From contig MNCI01018185.1 in assembly GCA_015680685.1 (NCBI GenBank), forward strand, positions 32,166-88,423: a stretch of DNA of 56,258 bases, read 5' to 3'. The stretch comes from Gnetum montanum. Lineage: Eukaryota > Streptophyta > Gnetopsida > Gnetales > Gnetaceae. This document shows, in pieces, positions 23,721 to 34,177 of the stretch (position 1 is the first letter of the stretch; the number at the start of each line of letters is the position of its first letter). A program made the position numbers and the translations under genes. Below the pieces are notes generated by a model that was given only the letters and a program-made list of their open reading frames with translations, searched no databases and had not been told where the DNA came from.

Positions 23721-24431
23721 ATAGGAGGCTCTCCCTTGTTTGATAGTTTAGGCCTAAACCCATAGTGAAAATTTGGTAGTTTTACCTCTCCAGAGATAGA
23801 ATAATTTCCATGTGCTCACAATAGGAGCTCCAAAGTGAACGGATCTTTATTCGAGCAAATATTGTACCTGAACACAGGTTTGTGTATGAAAATAAAGATG
23901 AACTTCTTGGATAAACCTTGCAATGCATGGACTAGGCTAATTAGGAATTTATTTATGTTCTATCATTTAAATGCTTTATTAGTTCATTTAATCTCTCTCA
24001 ACCCTTCTCCCATAGTTAAGTGCATTCAGTACAACCACTTCAAGCACGTGCATTACGCTTGGTGATTCCAGTAACGAACAACATTTGGTAACCAAGGTTG
24101 GATTGGTTCAGGGTGTAAATGGTAAGTGGGAACGAATGCTGATGCTAGGTTAATTAAGGCTTAGTTAGTTAGTTAAAGTTAGTCAATTAGTCTCTTCACC
24201 CTTCACCTCATTAGCATAGGAGATAAAATAGAAAATATATAAAAATCACATACCTCAGGCTTACTTAACCATACAATCGTGACAAATACAAGTAAGTCTA
24301 GGAAGACAACGAATGATTAACCTTAAGTGTTCCATAAGGCATGTAGGCACTTAGTCTATGGAGTTCGACCAGATCGTGTGTGTAACGCTCGTATTCATAT
24401 GGTTGAGCTAGGGGTACCTCGCCACTCATCA
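23623..24431 (+). repeat. Element C 5' LTR (809 bp)
   Basis: Starts TGATATCGC right after the target duplication and ends CTCGCCACTCATCA right before the primer site. It matches the 3' LTR closely along its length, with scattered substitutions and a small indel near 23950-23970. Confidence 0.95.
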
Positions 24432-24451
24432 TTGGCACCGTTGCCAGGGAC
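24432..24451 (+). other. Element C primer-binding site (tRNA-Asp type)
   Basis: TTGGCACCGTTGCCAGGGAC directly after the LTR matches the complement of the plant tRNA-Asp 3' end (TGGCGCCGTTGCCGGGGA) with a few C/G to A/T changes typical of methylated DNA decay. Athila and Tat elements commonly use this primer. Confidence 0.85.
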
Positions 24452-24576
24452 TATGTGTTTGTGCGCTAAGTAGAACATAGGAAATTTTCCACATCGTTGG
24501 GAGCTTAAATGAACCCTTAGGGTTAATTAAAAAAAAAATTATATAATGGTTAATCAGCACACTGAGTAAAATAACA

Positions 24577-27111
24577 ATGTCTTCTTCTTCTTCAGAAAAA
24601 AGCAATTCACCACCTAGGGATCATACAAGAGACCATCGGCAATTTAACACACATAACCAAAATCTGCTAGTTCCTTAGGAATTCAGTGTGGTATATATTC
24701 ATCCCGATGAGTATATACCTAACTTTACTTTTATCCTCCATTAGGATGAACAGCTATGTTAGCATGATCTGCAAGGTAACATAGTGTTACCCCAAGATCG
24801 TGCAATCCCTAACATGCTCCTCCATGCTCTTGCATAGATTGACATGATGTAGCTATATGCTGAATACATTGTAGAAGATTATAACATAAGGGACTACCAT
24901 CTCATAGAAGCACAACGTCAACGGGACTTGTAGCAGGAGAGTCACCACATATTGTTGAAGGGAAAAGGTCCTCGTAATGCTTCACCCATCATAAGAGAAG
25001 TTAAAGGTGGTGAACCTATGTCAATAGGTTCTGCACAAGATGATTTTTCCCCTCCTAACAATAGTGAGGAGGTGGGGTATCAGAACCTGTGCTCCACAAT
25101 ATACAACCCTAGTTCTGATCCCTGTGAATGCTAATTGTTGACTAAGGGAACAAAAACACATGACAAGGATGGGCATTCTGATCGTCATCACGATTGGGGC
25201 CATAGCAGTCAAAGAGAAGGTAAGAAACATCGTCATGGTGATGGTTCCCCTTCTTCTTTTCCTTTATCACATCATTCACCATCTCCTTCCACATCAAGAT
25301 GTAGCCACCAAGAGCATAACGGTGAGGATAAGGGTAAGCAAGATGAGAGACCTTGATGAGAGAGTCAAGAGAGAGGACGAGGGTAGTCAAGAGAATCAAG
25401 GCATGAATGAAGGGAAAGTAGGAAAAAACATAGACATCATAGACATCATAGACATCATGAGAGAGATGACCATGACGAACCCCAACTTGCCACCCAAAGT
25501 ATGTTAGATATTACGGAGGTAGTTAGAATACCCATAAGGCATCAGAAAGATAGTTGGATCAAAAGATTAGATATGAATAATATCCCATGGTTCGAGGGGG
25601 GATACAATGTTGATCCAAAAAATCATTTACAGGAATTCCATGATGCCTGCACCTTGAAAAACATAGAAAATGAGTGGTAGAAATTAAAGTTGTTTCCTAG
25701 GACACTCATAAAGGAAGTAGAGATTTGGTACTAACCCTTAGAGCCAAAAACCATTAGGAGGTGGAGTATGATGTTAGAGTTGTTCAACGATAAATACCAA
25801 ACGTACTCTAGAGTGTCCAACTTACGTAAGCAGATCCAAGGATGGAAGCAAGATACTCACAAACCTTTGGATGTTGCCCTGGGCCAATACTATGCATTGC
25901 TACATCATTGCCCAGGCCATGGTTATGCATAACAGGATCAACTACGCCACCTTGTAGATGGGCTAAGACATGAGACCAGGAGAACCCTTGGGACATATGC
26001 CCAAGGGAGACTATCTAAAATTAGATCCCATGAAATTCACCGATTGTTAGAGTAAGTAGCCAAAGAAGAAGGGGAGCTACAGAAAAGAGAAAGCGTGGAA
26101 GAATATAACCGCAATCCTTCCCTTTGAAAGAAGGGAGTGAGATTTTGTGATGAAGAGGATGAGTCACCACTCAAAGAGTTGGTGAATAGAAAAACCTTGC
26201 CGCTTCAAAAGCTAACAATAGAAGTATCGGCTAAGGTAGATGAAATATGGAGCTCCTTAGATAGTAAAATTAAAACTATCTTAAAAATCATAGAGGAATC
26301 TAAGGAGGAATGAAGTAGTGACCATGGTAAGAAAAAGTGGAGAGATTCAGGCCATGCACATGACAAGGGTAAGGGAAAAATGACTATCTCTGATGACGTT
26401 GTGGATTCTAATATAGACAATGATGGTGGATGTGAGATCTACCAATATGACCATTCTAAGGGATGTTGCCCAATAATCTCACATTTGCAAGAGTCTGGGG
26501 TGTATGCACTCAACCCAAGACTTAACAGATGGAAAGCACCCCAAAGGTTACCTTATCCCCAAGGTAAACCAAGGCAGTTCCACCAACAGTTAACATATTA
26601 TCCAAGTGGAACTTCCCCACAACCTATCAGGCAACATCAGCAGTGGCAACACCCATAGTCATGGGGGATGCCACCGCCTAGGCAACAATACCCTTACTGG
26701 CAACCCGATGCTTATGGCTACTATGTGCAGTAGCCGATTTCTCTAAGTGACTCTGTGGGTCACATAACCCCATCATGTTACTACTAAGTTTAGAAGTATT
26801 TTAGGAGTCCTTCTCCTATGGGAGATGCTCCATATCCATACTATCCTTCAAATCCATCCGCATCTCTTATGCCGGTAGCTCTACCACCAACCGCTCCAAC
26901 AATGCCAAGAGTATTTCCCACTCAACTGCAACAACCCGATGTCACAAGGGCTCCCAATCCTCAATTCTCAGTTGGTCCCAACAATCTTATGCCAAAAATA
27001 CCTTTCTTTAGAACCAACAATCCAACCAAGCCCTCACCTTCACAAGCGTTTGAACATCTAAACACCTCCATACCAAATAAGGTTTTGGGAACCAATTCAA
27101 ATAAAAAATGA
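24577..27111 (+). pseudogene. Element C gag
   Basis: Structural capsid protein. The likely start ATG at 24577 opens MSSSSSEKSNSPPRD; element D has ATA at the same place (39471, minus). A Ser/His/Arg-rich basic part (about 25140-25360) is followed by the capsid-like core at 25550-26110 (IPxFEGGYNxDPxNHLxxFHDAC in both copies). Near 26430-26475 a zinc-knuckle relic reads CEIYQYDHSKGCC. A Pro/Gln/Asn-rich tail (26480-27100) ends NSNKK-stop at 27109-27111. Many stops, for example in the TAG/TAA cluster at 25350-25460, make it non-functional. Confidence 0.85.
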
Positions 27112-27120
27112 GGCCAATAC

Positions 27121-27720
27121 ACACGGTTATGTTAACACATACTGTTACCGATTGAATTAAGGTAGACCACCTTCCTAAGAAATTCTTTGATCCTGGAAGC
27201 CCCCTAATTTATCTCTAAGTCATTGGGAATGAACCTCATAAGGCTTTTCTTGACTCAGGCTCTAGAGTCAACTTAATTTCACAAGAATTGTATAAAACCT
27301 GGAACCTGCCTCCACTCAAGAAGAGCAATATTCAAGTAGAGCTGGTTGACAAGTCCATCACTGTTCATTTGGGACAAGTTAAGGACATTGTTACCACCAT
27401 AGGTGGTTGGTGATACCTAGTTGATTTCTTGGTGATCCAAATAAACAATGACAAAGGGGACTTCTAGATAATAATGGGAAGGGCATGGCTGAGTACAATA
27501 GATGCATGCCTAGGAATTTGTAGCCTTTCCCTAGAAATATCCAAGAAAAATATTTTTGGAAAGACTGAGAAGAAGAAAGTTCCATGCATCGCATATAGTG
27601 ACATAGGGTGCCATTGTGTGCAGAAATCATGGGTAATGTGGAGTTTAACATTGCCTACATGCAATCGGTGTGCACAAGACATTGACATACAAAAGTGTCT
27701 ATATGCAGCAGCCACATGAC
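27121..27720 (+). pseudogene. Element C aspartic protease region
   Basis: This enzyme cleaves the Gag-Pol polyprotein. The catalytic triplet reads D-S-G at 27252-27260 within KAFLDSGSRVNLISQELYK. The same segment in element D reads DLGSGVNLIS, the D-L-G form I associate with Athila-type elements. A second hydrophobic strand (FLVIQINNDKGDF, then IMGRAWLSTIDA) follows at about 27425-27510, and the region ends in a TGA at 27717-27719. At least two stops interrupt it (near 27217 and 27411). Confidence 0.8.
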
Positions 27721-28960
27721 AAGAAAACATGCAGTGGCTGATGGCTGATCAAGAGAGCAATTCGATGACATGCATGGAACTAACTGAGGGGATAACTAGT
27801 GCTTACGTTGAAAGCATAGATGTACTTGAGCAAGTTTGTTGCCAACTTCCAGCCCTTAACTCTGAAAACATTAATTGGTGAAAGTTGGAGATTCCTGAGA
27901 AGTTTAAACAAGAGCCCCTAGATTTAAAACCATTGCCCACTGGTTTGGAATACATGACCCTTAAAAATGGAAAATCGGTAATCATCAATGCAAAGCTTGC
28001 TCCCAAGCAAAAAGAGAGTTTGTTGAAGGTGATAAATAAATGGTCAAAAGCCTTTGCCTAGTCATACCCTAAACTAACTGGAATAGATCCTAGGATATGC
28101 CAGCATAGGATTTACACAGACCCCTTCATGAAGCCTCGAAAACAACTACAAAGGCGATTGAACCTGAAGTTAAAAAAATAGTGAAAGAAGAGATAGAGAA
28201 ACTTCTCAAGGCTGGGTTCATTTATCCCATTGCTGATAACGAATGGGTTATTCCTCTAGTAATCATACCAAAAAAAGAAGGCAAATGGAGGGTATGCATA
28301 GATTTCAAGCTATTAAATATGGCAACGTTCAAGGATCACTTCCCATTGCCATTTGTTGACTAGGTCTTAGACACTATAGTAGGGCATCACTACTACAGTT
28401 TTCTAGATGGTTATAGTGGGTATAACCAAATACGGATCTTACTAGAAGACCAAGCTAAAATAAAGTTCACTAGTCCTTGGGGAGCATTTGCATATAAATA
28501 AATGCCATTTGGCTTGTGCAATGCCCCTGCCACATTTCAATGATTAGTTCTAAGCATATTTCAATAGTAAATAGGTAACAGAGTAGAAGTATTTATGGAC
28601 AACTTCTCCACTTATGGGGCAAGCTTTGATCAGGCCCTAGATCGGTGAGAGCAAGTATTAAAACGATGCATTGAAACCAGCCTAAAGCTCAACTAGTAGA
28701 AAATCCATTTGATGGTTTAAGAGGGCATGGTACTGGGGCATAAGATTTCATAATCAGGAATAGAGGTAGACTCGAAAAAAGTTAAGGTCATCCAAGGAAT
28801 CACTTGACAACCAGAAACGGTCAAAGGCATTCGGTCATTTCTTGGACACACTCGCTACTACAGGAGATTCATTGAGAACTTCTCCAGGATTTCCAAACTA
28901 TTGGTAGAATTAACAAAGAAAGATGCATCCTTCGAATGGACCAGGGAATGTGAGAGACCA
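27721..28960 (+). pseudogene. Element C reverse transcriptase
   Basis: Copies element RNA into DNA. After a linker (27721-28060) the RT core reads KEEIEKLLKAGFIYPI (28181-28228), VIPKKEGKWRVCIDFKLLN (28263-28317), FLDGYSGYNQI (28402-28434) and MPFGLCNAPATFQ (28502-28540). The catalytic motif, normally xMDD in this group, reads FMDN: the second Asp is AAC at 28601-28603, so the polymerase would be inactive. Stops in the core include TAG after PLPFVD (28361) and TAA before MPFG (28499). The order and spacing are those of Ty3/gypsy RT. Confidence 0.92.
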
Positions 28961-29400
28961 TTCCAAACTCTAAAACAAAGGCTTGTGGAAACCCCTATTC
29001 TACAAGCCCCCGGCTGGTCCAGGCCCTTTCATATAATGAATGATGCATCTAATTATGCCTTAGGAGCCGTACTAACATAGTTAGATGAACAAAAATGCCC
29101 TTATTACATCCATCGTATGAGTAAGAGTATTGCCGGTGCAAAACTCAACTACACAACTACAGAAAAGGAAGTAATGACTGTAGTGTTTGCACTGGAAAAA
29201 TTTAGACACTATGTGTTAGGCTACAAAGTGTACATTCATACAGATCATAGTGCAATTAGGTTCCTTATGAATAAGCCAACAGTTAGCTCTTGTATTATAC
29301 GTTGGTTGGTAATCCTTCAAGAGTTTGATCTAATTATAGTAGATCGAAAGGGCACTGAGAACGTAGTTGCTGATCATTTATCTCAGTTGCGCTGGGACAA
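28961..29400 (+). pseudogene. Element C RNase H domain
   Basis: Degrades the RNA strand of the RNA-DNA hybrid. Motifs in order are NDASNYALGAVL (29040-29075, first catalytic Asp kept), TTTEKEVMTVVFALEKFRHY (Glu kept), HTDHSAIRFLMNKP (Asp kept) and ENVVADHLSQL at 29360-29390. The stretch 29117-29536 is one uninterrupted ORF, so this domain is the best preserved in the element. Confidence 0.92.
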
Positions 29401-29639
29401 CAAAGAGGATGAATATGCCATATCTGATCATTTTCCTAATGAAACCCTCTTTTTCAGTGTAGTGAATAACCAACCCATGAGAACAAATTGGTATAGTAGC
29501 ATTCTTACTTATCTCCTTTCCCAACAAACACCATAGGGGTTGGACTTTAGGAAGAAGCAATAGTTTCTTCACAAAACCAAGTACTTCATGGAAATCAAGG
29601 GACAACTCTATAAAGTCTATCTTGATGGCTTGGTTCAAT

Positions 29640-30560
29640 GGTATGTGCCTAATGAGGATCAATTAAGAGTTCTTCAGGATGCTCATTAGGGTCCCTGTGG
29701 GAACCACTATTCAGGGAGACGAACGACCATTAAGATCCTGCTTGTAGGATACTACTTGGCCAATGCTATTTTTGAATGCCCATCAATTTGTCCAATCCCG
29801 TGAGCATTGTCAACATGATGGTGGAATAACTACTACAATGGAGGGTCCACAACAATGGATTCAACCTTTGGAATCCTTCAACATTTCGGGAATAGAGTTT
29901 ATGGGGCCCATTACACCAATGTCCAACAGGAAAGCTTATATCATTGTTGCTGTTGACTATTTAACCAAATGGGCTGAAGTAGCTGCTATAATAGACTGCA
30001 CATCATCTACGGCTGCATGATTTGTACAACAACAAATCATAAATAGGTTTGGTGTTCCACGTGCACTCATCTTTGATAATGGAACACATTTCACGGGTGC
30101 AACCTTTCACAAGTTGATGCAACGCTTAGGGGTTGAACATAAATTGACCACACCTTATCACCCCCAAGCTAATGGCCAAGCTAAGGTCACTAATCGGGAA
30201 ATTACGAGAATATTAATGAGAACAATTAGTAAATTTAGGCAAGATTGGAGCACGAAACTGAATGATGCTCTCTGGGCCTACCACTCCACTTGAAAACTCC
30301 CTACAGGCTACTCTCCCTATGAGTTAGTATACGGAAAACTTCCAAAGCTCCTAATATAGATGAAGCTCCATACACTATCTTTGGCATGTGACCTTCAACT
30401 TGACCTTGAAATAGCACCAAAAAAAGGCTAGCAACTCTAAACGTGCTAGATGAGAATAGATTGGTTGCACTATCGTCAAACGAGTTGCACAAGGCACATA
30501 ACAAGCAGCTTCATGACTTAAGAATTCGAAGGGTTAAGTACCAACTAAGAGACAAGGTTC
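29640..30560 (+). pseudogene. Element C integrase with two lost catalytic residues
   Basis: Inserts the DNA copy into the host chromosome. A decayed HHCC zinc region lies at about 29670-29815. The DD35E core is recognisable by exact spacing, but the first Asp of the GIDFMGP-type motif is Glu (GAG, 29895-29897), the second Asp is intact in IFDNGTHF (30075-30077, 60 codons on), and the Glu is Lys (AAG, 30183-30185, 36 codons on) in ANGQAKVTNREI. The ending YELVYGKLPK (30320-30350) is typical. Stops lie at 30018 and 30291. The enzyme cannot be active. Confidence 0.92.
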
Positions 30561-32592
30561 TTTACTAGAACCCCACGCATGTACCACAATGTACAAAATT
30601 TTCAACATTGTGGGAAGGACCTTATATTATTCATACGATTTTTCCCTCAGGAGCCATGACAATATACAAGCCTGAAAGCCCAGATAAGAGGTTACTGGTC
30701 AATGTGTAACAAAAAAAACCCTTCCGTGAACCAAGAACAACCTGTGCAAATTACACCTCTAATAATGGAAAATCTTGTTTGTTATTTCAAATCTTTTTCT
30801 TTCAATTCAGTCATGGGGGAGATGGCCACCTATGCTAATTCATGGAGGCCCTCAGTTCTTTTTAGTTTTTTGCTTACACATTTTTGTTTTACACGTTTTT
30901 GTTTTACACATTTGTTTTTGCATATTTTTGTTTTACAAATTTCTTTAAATTTTCTTATTTTTTTTTACAACATCATTATAGTTTTTCATTTNNNNNNNNA
31001 TTAGCAATCAATAGGAAAATAGTTCATACCATCATGAAGAACACTTATTAAATAAAAAACTTGGCAGGATGGATAACACACATACACACAAAGAAATGAA
31101 AAACTATAATGATGTTGTAAAAAAAAATAAGAAAATTTAAAGAAATTTGTAAAANTTTGTGTTGGCCATTCTCTTGGGTGCTTGGATGTTTTCTTCTTGA
31201 GTTTTCTTACCATTTCAAAGTTACCCAATTATCGGGAAGTTGAGCAAATAAAAATAACAAAGTCTTTGCATGGTGTGGTTCTCACGCATAAACACATAAA
31301 GGAAAAAAAAGGGAAAAAATAGTGAGAATTCAAAGCACACCCCTTAGATGAAATAATCATGTGGGCTACAAGAACTGGTTATAGAACTAAAATAAACTTG
31401 TTCCTTCTAACTAAGGCCCTCCTTGCTTCCCATTCTCTTCTCCTTCATTTCGTCGGAATGGTGGTGGCTCTTGGGTGAAGGTATTCTTGTTACTTCAAGA
31501 GGATGGATTGGTTGAATGCATTAATGCGAAGTCATTGGATGTGTTTTGTTTAAGGTTGGACTTGGAATGGGATCTACTAAGTCACATTAATCATTAAACA
31601 CACAAAGGGCTATACACCACCTTGTTCTTGAGATTCCATTCCATTCTCTTCTTTTCATCCTTCTTTCTCCATTAATCACCTCATTGTCAGTTGTATCATT
31701 AGTGTATATTTTGGTTGATGCATTGTTTTCTTTTTGGTAAATTCTTGTGGTTAAGACTTTAACTCTTATTCCAAAAGACATTTCTAGAGCCTATGGACTT
31801 TTTGAATGTGGGTTTGTCAGGGCATTAAGGACATGAGCCTACTTTGGAGAGGACCCACTAGCATTCCTATTTGGTGCACTAGTTAAATTCTTTCCCTTAA
31901 CATTGTTGCAATCACTACTATTTTTTTCATTTCCATATTGAAATCCACTTCACTGATGCTACAGTTGTCTCTTTTTCTCCATCTTCCTTGTTCCTTTTCT
32001 TTTCCTCCATTCTCTCGCTACTGGAGGTTCGCTCTTAGTCATGGGGGTCCTAGTCCAATTTTTTCGATTTTCTCCTAGCCGCTACACCTTCGGTAGTCAC
32101 CACTCTTATATCTTCAAATCCATATCAGCCATACCACAACTCAGCCAATGGACTTACACTGAAGCAAGGTATCAATTGCATTATGATTCATTTACCCTTG
32201 CTAATACAAGACTATGTTGTGTGTGTAGATGGAAATCATGCAACAATGGATTGGATCTGGAGGGAACACTTGGGATGGATTAGTGTTGAAGCAGCTATGC
32301 AAGGAGCAAGATCAATGACATGCTTACGTATAGACAATGAAAGGCGCAATCTTGGCATTGGCAATTTCTTCTCTCTTTTCTCTTCTCTCTTAGCTACCAA
32401 ATGAGGCCTGATGTCAAATGTATAAAGTGTTCACTCTTGTTGTCATGAAAACCAGTTTTGTTTTGTTCTATAATGATGATTCATTCACATGTCATCCCAT
32501 TCACCATTAGTTCCATTTGAGTCAATAATCCCATACCTTCCCAATATTTTGTAAGGAACTCGAGGATAAGTTTTCATTCAGTCATGAGGGTA
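30561..32592 (+). other. Element C 3' non-coding region and polypurine tract
   Basis: No recognised gene; the accessory ORF of elements A and B is absent. The sequence matches the minus strand of element D (34169-36170). T-rich runs lie at 30850-30990. A polypurine tract (ATGAGGGTA) touches the 3' LTR at 32584-32592. Gaps and an inverted segment at 30992-31155 are described separately. Confidence 0.7.
30931..31155. other. Inverted segment between small gaps, probable mis-assembly
   Basis: Eight N at 30992-30999 and one n at 31155 enclose a segment (31000-31154) that reads in the opposite direction to the same sequence in element D. Its end (31095-31154) is a near-perfect reverse complement of 30931-30991. 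Confidence 0.75.
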
Positions 32593-33366
32593 TGATGCGA
32601 TGTGATATACGTGATATCGCGATGCACCACCAAGTCTATAAATAAGAGGAAGCTCTACCTTGTTTGATAGTTTAGGCCTAAACCCTTAGCAAAACTCTGG
32701 TAGTTTTACCCCTCCAGAGATAAAATAATTTCCATGTGCCCATAGTAGGAGCTCCAAAGTGAACGGATCTTTGTTCGAGCAAATATTGTACTTGAACACA
32801 AGTTTGTGTATGGAGATAAAGATGAACTTCTTAGATAAACCTTGCAGTGCATGGACTAGGCTAATTAGGACTTTATTTATTGTTATTTATTATTTATCAT
32901 TTAAATGCTTTATTAGTTCATTAAATCTCTCTCAACCCTTCTCCCGTAGTTAAGTGCATTCAATACGACCACTTTGAGCACGTGCGTTATGCTTGGTGAT
33001 CCTAGTAATGAATAGCATTTGGTAACCAAGGTTGCATTGGTTCAGGGTGTGAATAGTAAGTGGGAATGGATGCTGATGCTAGGTTAATTAAGGCTTAGTT
33101 AGTTAGTTAAAGTTAGTCAATTAGTCTCTTCACCCTTCACCTCATTAGCATAGGAGATAAAATAGAAAAGATATAAAAATCACATACCTTAGGCTTACTT
33201 AACCATACAACCGTGAAAAATACAAGTAAGTTTGGGAAGACAACGAATGATTAACCTTAAGTGTTCCATGAGGCGTGTAGGCACTTAGTCTACGATGTTC
33301 GACTGGATCACATGTGTAACGCTCATATTTGTATGGTTGAGTGTAGGGGTACCTCGCCACTCATCA
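32593..33366 (+). repeat. Element C 3' LTR (774 bp)
   Basis: Starts TGATGCGATG after the polypurine tract and ends CTCGCCACTCATCA, followed by the target duplication ACATA. Only two GATATC/GATATA cores (32603-32619) remain before TATAAATA at 32637-32644, against five in its 5' partner. Confidence 0.95.
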
Positions 33367-33376
33367 ACATACTTTC

Positions 33377-34168
33377 TAATGAGTGGTGAGGTACCCCTAC
33401 ACTCAACCATACGAATACAAGAATTTCACACATGATCCAGTCGAACTCCAAGGACTAAGTGCTTACACGCCTTAATCGAACACTTAAGGTTAATCAATCG
33501 TTGTCTTTCCAAAATTACTTGTATTGTCACGGTTGTATGGTTAAGTAAGCTTGAGGTATATGATTTTTATATATTTTATCTTTTTAATACCTTATGCTAA
33601 TAGGAAAAGGTGAAGAGAACTAAGTGACTAACTTTCATTAACTATTCACTAACTAAGTTCTAATTGTCCTAACACCAGTATCCATTCCCACTTACTGCAC
33701 ACATCCTGAACTAGTGCAACGCTGTTGGGATTACCAAACGCTAACCGTTACTAAGTTACAAAACACTACACACATGCTTGAAGTGGTTGTACTAATTGTA
33801 CTTAACTAGGAGAGTCAAGGGTTGAGAGAGATTAATTAACTAGGAAAGTAATTAAACATTCAATAATAATTAATTACTATTTAGCTTAGTCCACATGCTA
33901 CAAGGTTTATCATAAAGTTCATCTTTATTTCTGTACACAAATGTGTGCTCAGGTACAATTTGCTCGAATAAATATTTGTTCACTTTAAGACTCCTATTGT
34001 AGGCACATGGAAATTATTCTAACTTTGGAATGGTAAAAATGCAAGAGTTTAGCTAAGGGTCTAAGTCTAAGTGCCTAGAATAGGGAAATCCACCTCTTAT
34101 TTATAGAAAATAAGATGGGATGCAATATCGTGTACCTGATATCATGTACACGATATCACAGCTCATCA
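33377..34168 (-). repeat. Element D 3' LTR
   Basis: On the minus strand it starts TGATGAGCTGTGATATC after a GTA-ended polypurine tract (complement at 34169-34177) and ends CCACTCATTA, where the usual CATCA end has one change. TATA box TATAAATA lies at 34098-34105 and three 14-bp-spaced GATATC-type cores at 34121-34160. Confidence 0.93.
34098..34160 (-). promoter_or_regulatory. GATATC array and TATA box of the D 3' LTR
   Basis: On the plus strand the cores read AATATC, GATATC, GATATC with spacers GTGTACCT and ATGTACAC, both exactly 8 bp. The TATA box (complement TATTTATA, 34098-34105) is just downstream in the minus sense. The D 5' LTR keeps only one core (41352-41358). Confidence 0.7.
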
Positions 34169-34177
34169 TACCCCCAT

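Larger units (their letters stand above)
23623..33366 (+). mobile_element. Element C: full-length Athila-type Ty3/gypsy retrotransposon
   Basis: The 9.7-kb element is bounded by LTRs (23623-24431 and 32593-33366) and by a perfect 5-bp target duplication ACATA (23618-23622 and 33367-33371). A tRNA-Asp-like primer site follows the 5' LTR and a polypurine tract precedes the 3' LTR. Gag, protease, RT, RNase H and integrase lie in that order on the plus strand, the Ty3/gypsy order. The tRNA-Asp primer and RT motifs such as HYYSFLDGYSGYNQI and MPFGLCNAPATFQ point to the Athila group. All genes carry stops, frameshifts and lost catalytic residues, so the copy is dead. It was probably the type that could mobilise the pol-less elements. 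Confidence 0.95.

Noticed and set aside
30702-31004. 100-codon ORF and its minus-strand neighbour 31001-31228
   Set aside because: Both cross undetermined bases and a probably inverted assembly segment in T-rich non-coding DNA.
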